NCBI GenBank assembly: GCA_009801085.1
Contig: VNWV01000005.1
Coordinates: 2,108,001-2,172,000 of the forward strand
Length of the DNA stretch: 64,000 nt
Source of the DNA: Lasiodiplodia sp. COLG20
Lineage: Eukaryota > Ascomycota > Dothideomycetes > Botryosphaeriales > Botryosphaeriaceae
Direction of reading: 5' to 3'
This document shows, in pieces, positions 1 to 12,700 of the stretch (position 1 is its first letter; every line of letters starts with the position of its first letter). Position numbers and translations under genes: made by a program. The notes below the pieces were generated by a model that worked only from the letters and a program-made list of their open reading frames with translations, was not told the DNA's origin and ran no database searches.

Positions 1-397
1 CTTGAAAGGAAAGCAAAAAAAAAAAAAAGAAAAAAGCTGAGGCTTAGTTAGCCATGTTTGAGGCTATACTGTTCTTTGCGCCAGCCACCGGCTGTAGCAC
101 CCCCTCTGTACGCAGAAAGTCTATTAGTATCTTGATTTGCTACTTTTTCTTTTTTTTCCTTTTCTTTTTCAACAATCGTGGTCAAATTGAACAATGAAGA
201 AGAAGATGATTCCGTGTTATTTGCCTCTTTTCCATTTTCTGTTTGCTAGTAGTTATTCACCAGGCACCGCATATTATACGCTACCTGCAGGTATTTGAAA
301 CATCATCTTGTGCATTCTTCGAAATCCGATTGTGATGGTTCATGATAGCTCAATATATATGTAGTATAGAACCGTCGCAACCACCACTACCTTCTGA
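1..397. other. Gene-free left edge, 3' flank of the alkaline phosphatase
   Basis: No credible coding frame is visible. The stretch is AT-rich, with an A-run near position 15-28 and T-rich tracts at about 143-170. It lies downstream of the minus-strand phosphatase stop and probably holds its 3' UTR and polyadenylation region. Confidence 0.5.
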
Positions 398-2855
398 CTA
401 CTCGGGGCTCGTTCTACTCAATCCGAGACACTCTGAAATCTTGTAAAAGATGTCTATGTTGCTGTAGACACCTCCAAAAAGCTCTTGGCAGGGACCCTGA
501 GCGAAGACTGGGACGTCCGTCAGACTGTGCACGCCCTGGTCATTCTCCACCGGCAAGTTTCCGTCCAACTCGATGCCTCCCGGCCCATCCTCCGGGTTGG
601 CGTAGTAGTCGCCCGAGTCCTCTTCCAGCTCGATAGCGGCGATTCGCGGGCCGTCCTCGTCGACCTGGTAGTTCTCACGGCGGTCCGGGTTGGCGCTGAC
701 CCCGGAGAAGAGCGTATATCTGGGCGTCCAATTTTTTGGAAAAGCCCCATCGCCGTGACTGAGATTTCCACTCATGACGTAAGCGCTCAAGCCTGACTGT
801 TCATATACGCCTATAGCGTCGCGCTTCTTGCGGTCGTCCGTCTGAACACTCAGGTACTTGGTGTCCACGCTTCCCATGACGTCGAAGCCGTGGCCGTGGT
901 CGGCCGTTACCAGGATTAGTGTCTCCTTAAGTTGGTCAATGGCCTTGAGCTTTTGAATGGTTGCTTTGACGGTATCATCCAACTCCAACAACTCGCCCAG
1001 CGCCCTGGGATAGTCCAAAGCATGCATCATTTTATCTATGCTAGCCGCTAAACCCTCTTTATTAGCATACCTTCAAGTCAACTGAGGTGGTGCAAGGATG
1101 GTTACCTTCAGACATGAGGAAAAACCCGGATTCGTCCTCGCTCGAGCGAGCAGCAAGGATGTCAATTGCTTTCAGCGTCATCTCCTGTTTGGAACGTTAT
1201 TAGCAATCTTAGAAAATGCGTAGGGATGTAGGCTGGTGAATGCGAAGAGTGGTGGTGGTGGTGGTGGTGATGTGCGGCGGGATACGCTAAGCCTAATCGG
1301 GAAAAACAACGAACTGGCGGCAACAAAGGAAGTAAACCAGTTTGTTTCTCCATCCTCTTAAAGGTGCAGAGCAATTGTGTTTGATTGGCACTTACCTTGA
1401 GACCGGGCTGGTTGAGAGCAGCCGTCTTATCGCCAGTCGGGCTGAGCGACTTGTTCAAATTCTTAGTGTACACGTTCCTATCAAGCCACTTGGCCATATT
1501 GGAGGTCGTGAAGATTCCAAGGGTTTTGGTAGTGTTGTCAGTCTCCTCGAGCTCATCTCGGTCCAGCACAATGTTGTAGCCGGCGTTGGAGAACTCCTGA
1601 TAGTAATCTTTGTCAAGGTACGTCTTTCCGCCGCGCGTGGAGTTGTAAAACTGCTCTGCACCACCACCAAAGATGACATCGGCGCTGTTCCACTTGGGCC
1701 AAGTGTAGTTGGTGTTGCCGTTGAGCATCATGTCTACAATTTGTGCGTACGTTCCACGCTCACGCGTATGCGCATTGATTGCAGCAGGCGTGGCGTCTGA
1801 GATCGTGGCTGTAGTGACGATTCCCACATGTCCGGAATGGATTCTTTGGTAAATTTCTCCCAAAGTTTCCACTTTGGGATCGTCAAAAGGATCTGCACTG
1901 GAATCACCATATACGCCAAGGGCGCCCGAAGAGCTCTTGTGCCCAGTGTTAAGAGCGCTCGCAGAGTTAGCCGAATCTGTAATGAATGAATCGATAGAGT
2001 TCGTCATCTGATGTCCCAAGACGGGAAACTGGTCCAGCTGCATCTTCGTCTGGTACTTTCCATTGACCGCCTTGTGGGCAATCAAGCGGGCAGCCTGGAG
2101 CAATCATTAACTCGATCGTCCCTCACAACAGCTATATTGGACTCACAGTAATCATGTTCGTAGTCATTCCATCGCCGATAAACAGGATGACGTTCTTCGT
2201 GCGGCGCACCTCGGCCATTTCGCGAACGAGCCATGTGGCCTTGGTCTGGGTTCCGTTGTTGTACGTCAGAGTAGCAATGTACTCCCCGGGCTCGTACAGC
2301 GCCACCTTGCGGTAAGCCTTCGCAGTAACATTGACCAGACTGGGCCTTTCGGCATCCCTGGCGAAGAGATCTGCTCAATTCAGCATGCGAATCTCTCGTT
2401 CCTCGGATGGCCGCAGATGGCTTACCCTCGTACCAGGAGAAGTCCCACTTCTCGAGCTCCGGTTCCTCGCTACCAAAGTACTCGGCGGCGTCCACGGCCT
2501 CGGACTTGGCACCATTCTCGTCGACTTTCGCGATGGTGAATTTGAAGTTCTCATCCGCCGGCCTTCCAATGGCCTGGGATCCATTCAGTGGAGCATGCAC
2601 CTCGAGACGGATGTCGAAGTACTGTCCAGCAAGAAAGTCGGCTCTGCAGCAGTTAGCGCCATAATCATGGAAGCGCAGCGGAAAGCTTACTGGTCGGGTG
2701 GGAAGATGCAGCCTGTACAACGATCAGCAAGGGCCCAACAAGGGGAACATGCAAAACATACCAAGGCTTGGGCACGCGCCGAGGCGCTGGAAGGTTTGAG
2801 CTTCGCAGCTCGCCCCGAACAGACCAGCGACAAGTGCAGCAACGACGAGGATCAT
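398..2855 (-). CDS. Secreted PhoA-type alkaline phosphatase, seven exons
   Basis: The spliced protein is about 657 aa and hydrolyses phosphate monoesters with a two-zinc/magnesium site (family knowledge). My exons are 2855-2762, 2712-2691, 2643-2426, 2370-2147, 2094-1396, 1184-1106 and 1035-398; all junctions keep frame. Residues 1-19 (MILVVAALVAGLFGASCEA) look like a signal peptide, so it should be secreted or vacuolar. Visible family motifs are the metal-binding NVILFIGDGM, the nucleophile-region TDSANSASA (catalytic Ser), HTRERGTYAQ, and TADHGHGF near the C-terminus. A segment of about 130 residues before the phosphatase core, containing FDIRLEVHAP, is an N-terminal domain common in fungal members. 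Exon 2 is only 22 nt. The ATG at 2855 is chosen because it gives the signal peptide. The catalytic family is clear; the physiological substrate is not. Confidence 0.88.
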
Positions 2856-3681
2856 GGCGGGCAATCAGCAACCAAGCTTTTTGATTGGCCTGCTGCGAGG
2901 GGAGAGAGACCGGCGGAGAGCGATTCTTGAGAGGTGCAGGACCAAACGCTCCCCAGGGCAAGAAATAAGCTGCTTATAAAGGCTACCTTCCCTCTCTGGA
3001 CCTCGTTTGCAGGCGGTGTCCGTGAGACAGGCTGCGCGAGGTCCAATTTGCACAAATGCTGTGCCACCCCGGCATAAGCTTTCCGTTGCAATCGCTACCA
3101 AGTGGAGACAATGGCCCGCAACCCGCAGCCTACCACGAACCCGAGAGCCCCTCAGACGGCGTTATCAGCCTCCGTGCTGGAATGCCGCGCTTTCACGCGG
3201 CGGGCCAAGCTGCAGAAACTAGCAAGAAATGGACCCTTCAGGCGAACACCTTCCGCCGTAATTAACCATTCTCTTGGCCGGCCGCGGAAGTTGGCAAAGA
3301 CGGCAGCGTGCCTTGACCGCTGCTTCTGATAGGCTCTTTCATGGCGGGGTTGGCCCCCGCCAATACTCCTCTCTTGGCGCTCCTTGGCGGGTCCTACCTT
3401 CAACTCGTGAGATGACTCGCGCTATCAACAGTATTGCTGCTTATCTCGTCCCCGATTCCGTCTTCTTTCCTTCAGCTACTTGCCGACCCGGCGAACTCCG
3501 CCCTCGCTTTCACTTCTCCATATCACGCCTGGGCTACGTAAAAAGTATTATCCCTGCTAATATTCCGAGCTACTTTGAAAAGGAAAACGTAATGAGACCA
3601 AAGAGACTTCTCCGAGAGAACCCAATCTTCCACCAAGCAGCACAAATAGGCCGTTTCAAAAGAGGGTAAAAACCAAAAAAA

Positions 3682-3734
<53 letters not shown>

Positions 3735-3772
3735 CGCTCATGAAGTCCGCACAAAGCCTGATCTCATCATCC
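2856..3772. other. Promoter region of the phosphatase and 3' flank of the giant protein gene
   Basis: About 0.9 kb with short GC-rich frames on both strands but no convincing gene. Bases near 2856-3500 are the likely phosphatase promoter. Bases near 3700-3772 are downstream of the giant minus-strand gene and carry a long A/T homopolymer. Confidence 0.5.
3675..3732. repeat. 58-bp poly(A)/poly(T) tract with one interruption
   Basis: On the plus strand this reads as 26 A, one G, then 31 A. It begins 41 bp beyond the stop codon of the giant gene, so on that gene's strand it is a long T-tract in the 3' region. Its exact length is likely to be unstable or misread. Confidence 0.85.
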
Positions 3773-6700
3773 CTACAAACCCTCCGCCACTAACGTTATA
3801 AATCGCCTCACCACCGAAGGCCCAGTGCTCGAAGTCGACAGAGTCTGACTGGGCCAGACGGGAATAATCTTGGTAATCGGGTTCGTGTTGCAAACCGACT
3901 GAGGCAACGCGGTCGGCAACGTGCTCAGTGACGACGACGTGCTGGTGGTCCAATAGGTCGAGGAGCTGATTACCGAGCCTGTGAAACACACGGTAATAAT
4001 TTGCGTTGTGATGATTGTGGTACCGCCATTTGACAGCGTTAGTGTGTTTGTTTGGACCTGCGTCGTTGTCATAGTGACCTGGCCGCGATCCGAGAGCGTG
4101 TTCGTCGTGCTGGAGCCGCTGGTAGTTACAGATGGTGGAACCGCCGTGGTTAGGGAAGAGCTAGTCGGACTGGGGCTACCAGAGCTGCTGACGCTTCCGC
4201 TAGACGATGAGGAAACCGGAATTACAGAGCTGCTGACAGTTCCAGATGATAAAGTCGAGCCGGTGTTTGTAGAGCTACTGACGGTTCCGCTAGATGATGA
4301 GACCGTGCTCGAGCCGCTGTTCGTAGAGCTTCCGTTGGATGACGAAGAGGTAGTCGGAATTCCGGAGCTACTGCTAGTCGTGCTAGATAGTGAGGATGTA
4401 GCCGGAGTTACAGAGCTGCTACCAGTTCCGCTGGTCGTTACAGACGGCGTGCTTTGTACACTGGACGATGAGGAGACGGTTGAACTGCTGCCACTTATGC
4501 TGGATGACGAAGAGGAAACCGGAATTGTAGAGCTGCTAACAGTTCCAGATGATAAGGTCGAGCCGGTGTTTGTAGAGCTACTGACGGTTCCGCTGGATGA
4601 CGAAGAGGTGGCCGGAATTCCAGAGCTACTGCTAGTTGTGCTAGATAGTGAGGAGGTAACCGAGATTACAGCGCTACTACTGGTTCCGCTAGATGACAAG
4701 GTCGAGCCGGTATTTGTAGAGCTGCTGACGGTTCCGCTAGATGATGAGACCGTGGCTGGGCCGGCGCTGGTAAAGCTACTTGTAGAGCTGCCGACAGAAC
4801 TGCTCGAAACGCAACCGGGTAGGGTCCGGCGAGCGTTGATGATGTCGTTGGAACTTTGGACTCTATCTCCCAGTCCACTCTTCGGCTGGCAGGTGTTTGT
4901 CGAGAGAGAGTAGCTAATGTCGACGCAGTCACAGAGACGTGCACAGAACTCGACACAGTCGAAAAAGCTTACTCCTTGAATGGGGGCGCGTTTTGAAATC
5001 CGGAAGCCTTGTGGGAAATCGATGTTGTTCCCGCTATATTCCACACCACATTCAAGGAAGAACTCTGCGTTCTGCACTGTCTGGGCACTGTACGTCGTAC
5101 CATTCGACGCCGGGCAGCTGACGGTCGTTGGCGAGATCGTTGGCATGGTTGTTGTCGTGCCAGAACTGGATGTACCCGTCGAAAGGCTCACAGAAGTGAA
5201 AGTTGATCCGCTCAAGGTGATCGTAGAAATCGGTCCACTCGGTGTTGATTCGGTCCATGTACTCCGTGTTCCGGTACTTAAACTGATGGATATACCGGTG
5301 GAAAGGCTCACAGATGTCGTTGATGTGAAAGTTGACCCGCTCAAGGTACTTGTGGTCATCGGCTCACTCGGTGTTGAACCAGTCCGTGTACTTTGCGTTC
5401 CGGTCGATATAGTACCTGTAGAAGTAATTGAGGAGGTTTCTGACGTCGAGGATGTCGTTGATGTGAAAGTTGACCCGCTCAAGGTACTTGTGGTTATCGG
5501 CTCACTCGGTGTTGAATCGGTCTGTGTACTTCGCGTTGAGGTGCTTAAGGTCGAAGTAATGGAGGTTACAAGCGTCGAGGTGCCGCTTGAAATTGGCGAG
5601 CTACTAAGGGTCGTTGTTCCAGATGAGGAGATTGTGCTTTCAGTGCTCATGGATCCGCTAGAACTTGACGTGCTTGCCGTAGTTGATGTGTGCGTTGTAC
5701 CGCTCGCAGTGCTTGAAGTGACACTGCTGAGAGATCCAGTGGTACTACTTAACGAATTGGATGTCGTAGCAGTCAAGGTCGTAATGGTGGTCGGGGTCGA
5801 CAGAGAATCCGTTTCGATTACAGTAGTTCTTGAGGACCATGTTGAACCAGACAACGTACTTGTCGGTATTGAAGTGGATGGTGTGCTTGTCCCTGTACTG
5901 GTGATTCCCGTAGTTATCGTAACGGTCGAGATTGTAGTGGCTGTATGAATGGAAGTCGAAACACTCCAAGTACTGGTACCTCCAGTTGGGGTCGACGCAG
6001 AATCCGTTTCGGTTACAGTAGTTCTTGAGGACCATGTGCTAGGTGTCAGGACGGACGACGTGCTTGTCGGTGTTGAAGCGGAAATAGAGCTCGTGGACCC
6101 AGTCGGCGGGCCGAATGTAGTGGTGGAAGTTTCAGACGCCGTCGCAGTAGAAGTTGGCCCAGTCGAAAGCGAATTAGATGAAGTTATGGAAGAACCCGAA
6201 AGCGAAATTGAGGGCGTGCTCGAGATTCTTGTGGAGGTTTCCGAAGGTAAAGTTGGAGAGGACGAACTTGCGGAAGGGCTAGACGACGTCCCACTTGTGG
6301 AAACAGAGCTGGTTCCTGCGCTATTTGTTGACGTCGATCCTGAAGTCACAGAAGAACTTGACGCAGCCGTTGAAGTGGGCGTAATGGTGGAAGATTCCGA
6401 AGGTAAAGTTGCGGAAATAGAGATTGTTCCTGTGCTTGTTCCCGTGCTACTTGTTCCTGTAGTCACAGTCGGTGGTCCAAATGTGATGGTAGAAGATCCC
6501 GACGTGGATGAGCTGGAAACCGTGGTAGAAGATGTCGGAGGCGAGGCTGCTGGGCTTGAGGACGAGACGGACGTTGTAAATGAGTTGGAAGAGCTGCCCG
6601 AACTCATACTGGAAGAATCCGAAAGTGAATATGAGGTGCTACTTCTGAGGCTTGTGGTGCTGGTAGAGCTTCCTGATGACACACGACGAAGGAATATTGT

Positions 6701-9700
6701 GCCAACATCAGTCGCATCAATTAGGGTTCCTACACTTGACTTCAGGTAGCATCGACTTGTATAGCTTGCTGCAAGGCACCTGGCATCGCCAGAGCATGCA
6801 TTGGCGCAGTCGGCGATACTGTTGGCAGCGGCATCAATGTAAGAGTTCACTGGACATTTCGTAAGCACATATACTGATGCCTTTGAGAGAATTGAACATA
6901 CCATCACTGTCTGTATTGCAAAGGATTAGGAACGTTACCCCGTTGGTGGTGTACTCTTGATTATTCCACCCAAGGCACGCAGGCTGGCCCGTAGATGTTG
7001 AAGATGAAGTTGTCGTAGATGCCGTGGACGTACTACTTCCGGACAAAGAGGGGGAGGAACTTGGCGAGTCGTGGACTACCTCAAGAACAATCGTGCCGAC
7101 TGTACTAATTCCAACATTGCCCAGCCTGTTCTTGATGTAGCAGCGGTTAGTGTAGGTGGCGGCCCCGCACATTGGATCCTGGGCGCAGATGGCCGCACAT
7201 TCCAAAAAGCTGTTGGCTGCGCGATCGTAAAGTGTTGGTACTGTATGATGTGAGACTTCGTACACACTACCCATGTACGCAGAATTTACTTACCGCTTGG
7301 AGTGTCGCTGTTGCAGTAGACCTTGAATGTAGTCCCTCCCGATACAAATGTCTGGCCATTCAGGCATGATGATGGGGACGAAGAAGACGCCGTCGATGTT
7401 CTGCTTGATGAAACGGACGATGATCCTGAGGAGGATGTTGACGAAGTCCACGGCGCTCCCGTTGAGGATATCGAACTACTCCAAGAAGAGCTTCTCGATG
7501 TACTTGACGAGGTAGATGGTGTAGAAGACACGCTTGTACCGGACGATGAAGAGCTTGTCGCACTGAATGACGAGGAAGAGTCTGTGGAGGACATGCTCGA
7601 AGACGATCCTGATAAGGATATGGTGGATGACGACGATGATGATCCAGGCAGGGATGTGGACGAGCTACTCGCACCAGATGATGAGGTAGAGTCTGTGGAC
7701 ATGCTCGAAGATGATCCTGATAGGGAACTGCTCGTAAAAGAGGGCGAGGAGGAGCCAGAGAAAGATACGGTGGGTGACGATGATGACGATGATGAAGTGC
7801 TTGAGAAACTTGAACCTGAAGAAGATGGTGTGGCACTAGCTGTTGAGGAAACTGTTGAGCTATCCGACGCAGATGAGCTTAAGCTAGCAGAGCTGGATGC
7901 ACTAGGGCTGATTGAGGTACTGGAAACGGTGAGGCTGCTTGGGCTACTCCAGCTTGATGATGTTGCACTTCCAGAGCTGGAAGTACTTGTAATAGCAGAC
8001 ACTGAAGGGCTGATCGTGCTGCTTGAGCTATCAGAAGCCGTGCTGCTTGAACTAACAGACACCGTGGGGGTACTTGAGCTACTAGAAACCGTGCTGCTTA
8101 AGCTGCCAGACGCCGTGACGCTGTTTGAGCTTCTAGATGCCGTGACGCTGCTTGAGCTGATAGACGCCGTGGGGCTGCTTGAGCTACTGGAAACGGTGAG
8201 GCTGCTTGAGCTACTCCAGCTTGAAGATGTTGTACTTCCAGATGTTACACTGTTTGAGGTCGATGATTGAGAGGTTGAAGACTGAGAGATGGAGATGGAG
8301 GAGCTTGATGAACTGGAAGTTGACGACCCAACGAGTTGAATGAAGATGGTTCCAACGTTGCTTGGAAGGAGATTACCGACAGAATTTTTCAAGTAGCAAC
8401 TAGAAGTGTAGCTGGCAGCACGGCACCTGTTATCCATATCGCATGCCTCAGCACACATAGCAGGATTTGTTGCAGCTGGAACGTCGGTGTAGCTGTTTAC
8501 GTCGTTGTCTGTATCGCAGGTGATCCGGTAAGATTTCCCACTGGCACTCATATATAAGAGACCAGGCGCAGGAAGACAAGAGACAGTCGGGGTAGAGGAG
8601 GAGCTGCTCGAAGCTACACTCGAGCTGGTGGATATCGAGGAAGTGGTCGAGGGAGTTATTGACGGCGTAGTTACTGTGTTGATAGAAGAAGAAGATGACC
8701 CGGTTGACGAAGACCCGGTTGACGAAGACCCGGTTGACGAAGACCCGGTTGACGAAGACCCGGTTGACGAAGACCCGGTTGATGACCCGGTTGATGAAGA
8801 GCCCGTTGATGATGACCAAGTCGAAGATGACACACTTGAAGATGAAGGTAAGCTCGTCGAGGGAGACGAAGTTGAAGCGGTGGTACTCAAAGACAAAGAG
8901 CTACTACTCCTGCTGCTACTGGATGTCGAGGATGTGCCACTGCTTGAGCTTGAAACGCTGGAGCTCGAAGACGAAGTGGAACTCGTTAAAGATGAGGAAC
9001 TGGAGCTCAAAGATGAAGATGGGGACGTTGAAGCGGTGGTGCTCGAGGACGTGCTCCACGACGTACTCGAAGACGTACTCAAAGACGTAATCGAGGACGT
9101 ACTCAAAGACGTAATCGACGACGAAGAGCTACTGCTCGATGAGCTTGATGAACTTGAGCTAGCCGTGGTGTCCAGTTGAATGAGTATGGTACCAACGCCG
9201 CTACTAAACACACCGGCAATGCTGTCTTTGAACCAGCACTGGGTCGTATAAGTTGCAGCTATACAGCGAGGTTGTTGTGCGCATAGGTCAGCACAAGCTT
9301 GTGCATTTGAAGCTGCCGCATTGCCATAACTTCCCGTGATGCTGTCCGTGTTGCAAATAATTCGCCAAGTCTTTCCCCCCGTGGTGTATTGAAGACCAGG
9401 CGAAGGCAAACAAGAGGCAGTTGGCGTAGAGGACGAGCTGCTAAATGAACTACTAGATGAGCTGGTGATTGACGTCCCTGAAAGAGTCGTTGTTGTGGTA
9501 CTTGACGTCCCTAACGACGTAGAAGACCCAGTTGTCGAAGAAGGCGAGGACGAGGCGCCGGAGCTCGTTGAGGACGAGCTGCCAGATAAGGTAGCACTTG
9601 ACGTTCCTGAAAGAGAAGTCGTTACAGATGTTGTAGTTGGGTTAGAGGAAGAGCTACTGAATGAGGTGGTACTTGACGTCCCCAAAGAAGGCGTCGACGT

Positions 9701-12700
9701 GCCGGAGCTCGTTGAGGACGAGGAACCGGAGCTGGTTGAGGACGAGCTGCCAGATAAGGTAGTACTTGACGTCCCTGAAGGAGAAATCGTCGTTGAAGTT
9801 GGTGTCGACGAGGAACTAAAGCTCGACGAAGAGGACAAGGAAATAGAGCTCGTTGACAACGCCGTGGTTGTTGTAGCTGAGGAGGAAGACGAGGAAGAGG
9901 AGGAAGAGGACAAAGACGCCGAAGAGGAACTGGTGCCCGTCGGAGAAGCGCTGGTGCTCGAAGACAGAGAGCTACTGCTGGTGGCCGAAGCTGACGAGCT
10001 CATCGAAGAAGAGGAACTGCTGCTTAATGTACTAGTAGTTGTAGCAGAACCCGTGCCCGGATTTACAGCCATCATAACTCTAGCTCCATTAAGGGTGTTT
10101 CGGTCGGTGTTGAATTTTTCCTTGCACTGGCAAGTGTTCGATATATCCAATATTGCCACATCGCATTGAGTCCCGTATTTGTCAGTACAAAATTTTAGGC
10201 AATCTTCCACGCTGGCAACATTCGTCTTAGAAGAATCATTTGGTAAGTTGAAGCTACCGCCAGGTTGAACATTGCAGTAAAGCCAGTACTGCTTCGCTCC
10301 AACAGTTATCGACTGGCCGGCATCCTGGGTGCATTTCAGTCCCGCTGCAGGGGATGCAGTGGCCGTGGACGAGCTCTGACTGTTGGAAACGGAAGCACTG
10401 GAGCTCGTCGAGGACATTGAAGCGCTGGTGCTCGAAGACGGAGAGCCGCCGCCGGACGTAGACGTCGCAGATGAAACTGACGAGCTGCTGCTACCGCTGG
10501 CTGAAACCGACGAGGACGACGAGGACAACGAGGATGACGAGCTTGAAACTGACGAGCTTGAAACCGACGAGCTTGAAACCGACGAGCTTGAAACTGAGCT
10601 GCTGCTGCTGCTGCTACCGCTGGCTGAAACCGACGAGCTCGTGCTGACTGAAGACGACGAGGACGACGAGGGCGACGAGGAACTGAAGGTCGTCGAAAAA
10701 GTCGAGGAACTAAAGCTCGTCGAGGAAGGCGAGGGACTAAAACTTGTAGATGAACTCTGGCTGCTCGAAACCGACGAGCTGCTGCTACTGGAAACCGACG
10801 TGCTGCTACTGGATGCAGACGTTGTCGAAGAGACTGACGAGCTTGATGATCGAGAGCTTACGGTCGTGGTCGTAGCCGTAACCGTGGTCGCCGTTGATGA
10901 CGAGGTCGAGGTTGCTGCTGGAGGTGAACGGGTTCTGAAGACTTGAGCGCCAGGCAGTGCATTGCTTTCTCCGTTGTCGTTCGTATTTGCTTGACAAACG
11001 CCGTTCTGAAGAAGAATCGACGCATCACATTGCGTTGGATAGTTTGTATTGCACCAGCTCAGACATTGGTCAGGAGTGGTCACCCCTCGTCCAGAAGGAA
11101 GGCTTCCGATGTTTTGGCTGCCACCGGGTTGAAAACCACACCAGAGATAGAACGTCTTGCTGTTCAGAAAGATGGATCTCCCTAGATCACTCGGGCAGGA
11201 AAGAGCGGGAGAGACGTCGACTTTAACGATGGCGTTGTTGCCAGTGCTCGAACTAGCAGTATTTGCAGCATATTGCTGGCAGGTCGTACCAGTGAAGAGA
11301 GCCGAGTTACAATCACTATTAGCTGCGCACTGCTGACCACACTCCTGGAAACTAGCAGCAGAGCTTGACCGTAGAACAGTACCTGGCAGCAGTGGGTCAA
11401 TAATTATTCAAGACAGACGTGCAGGATGCTTACCACTGGGTGCAGCGTTGCACCTAATCTGGAATGAGTACCCATTTGCGGTGAATACCTTTCGACTGTC
11501 GGCTGTGCAGCTGGCTGGAGATGGAGCATCTGATAGCTTAATCATGGAATCTCCACCAGTCAAATCGAGGGTAGCGGTTCCTACAAAAGTGCACGTGTTA
11601 CTGGCGAATGAGACGGCCTGGCATCCTGATACTGTAGAGCACTGGTTGGCGCAGTCTTGGTAGGTACTTCCCGGTGCAGTCGAAAGGGGTGTAGCTGTAC
11701 CTGTTAGTTTTCACATAATCTCCTGCCGTCATGATCAGAACTCACCGCCGCTTGATCTGGCACAAATGAGTTGGAAAAGGGCGCCATTTGTCGTGCGCAG
11801 AATGGCATTTGCATTAGTAGGGCATGAGTACCCTCCCGGTACGGGGCTTGCAGATGCCGATGCCGATGCCGACGAGCTTGACGATACTGACGAACTTGAC
11901 GATGCCGACGAGCTTGACGTTGAACTCGACGTTGTTGCAGTCGACGCTGAAGACGAGGTACTAGTCGACGATGAGGCAGCCGACGATGAGACAGTCGACG
12001 ATGAGACAGTCGACGATGAGACAGTCGACGACGAAGCAGACGACGACGAAGCAGACGAGGTACTGGATGAGGCAGTCGACGATGAGGCTGTCGACGACGA
12101 AGCAGACGAGGTGCTGGACGAGGCCGTCGACGAGGCGCTGGACGAGGCGCTGGACGAGGCGCTGGACGAGGATGAAGTAGAAGATGTGGTCGGGCCTGGC
12201 AGTGGAGCCATTGAACTGGAAGCACCACCATCATTGACCCAGGCCATGATGCCTTGTCTATCAGCGTATGTCGGATTCGCGCGTGTCGTCTTGAGATAGC
12301 AGGTATCACCGAATAACGAAGCAGAGAAACAAGCTGGATTCTGACCGCAAGAGTCCAGGCACTTGTTTATGTCTGATTGATAGAAGGTGTTTTGGGTGCC
12401 ATCGTTGACATTGTCGCCTAGGATCGGTTGTCAACGGACACTCGCGTTACTCGACACGTCTCGCGGGGGAGACTCACCGTAGGGTTCCCTATCGCAAACA
12501 AGTTTGAAAGACTTTCCACCCGAAAAGGCGGTCATGTCTGCGTTATCCGGACACTTGATCCCTGGACAATCCTCGCAGACGGCGACATCGACAGTGGTCT
12601 TGGGCGTCTGTGGGACGTTCACGGATTTCAAATAGCACCGTCCACCATTGGCACGGCCGGTTGTGAATTCCCAGGTAACGCCGACACACAGGGGTTCTGC

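Noticed and set aside
3981..12299. Long plus-strand frames rich in Asp, Glu, Val and Leu (up to about 320 codons) opposite the giant gene
   Set aside because: They are the antisense of Ser/Thr codon runs: complementary strands of TCN/AGY/ACN repeats give acidic and aliphatic codons without stops. They have no start context, domains or independent splicing.
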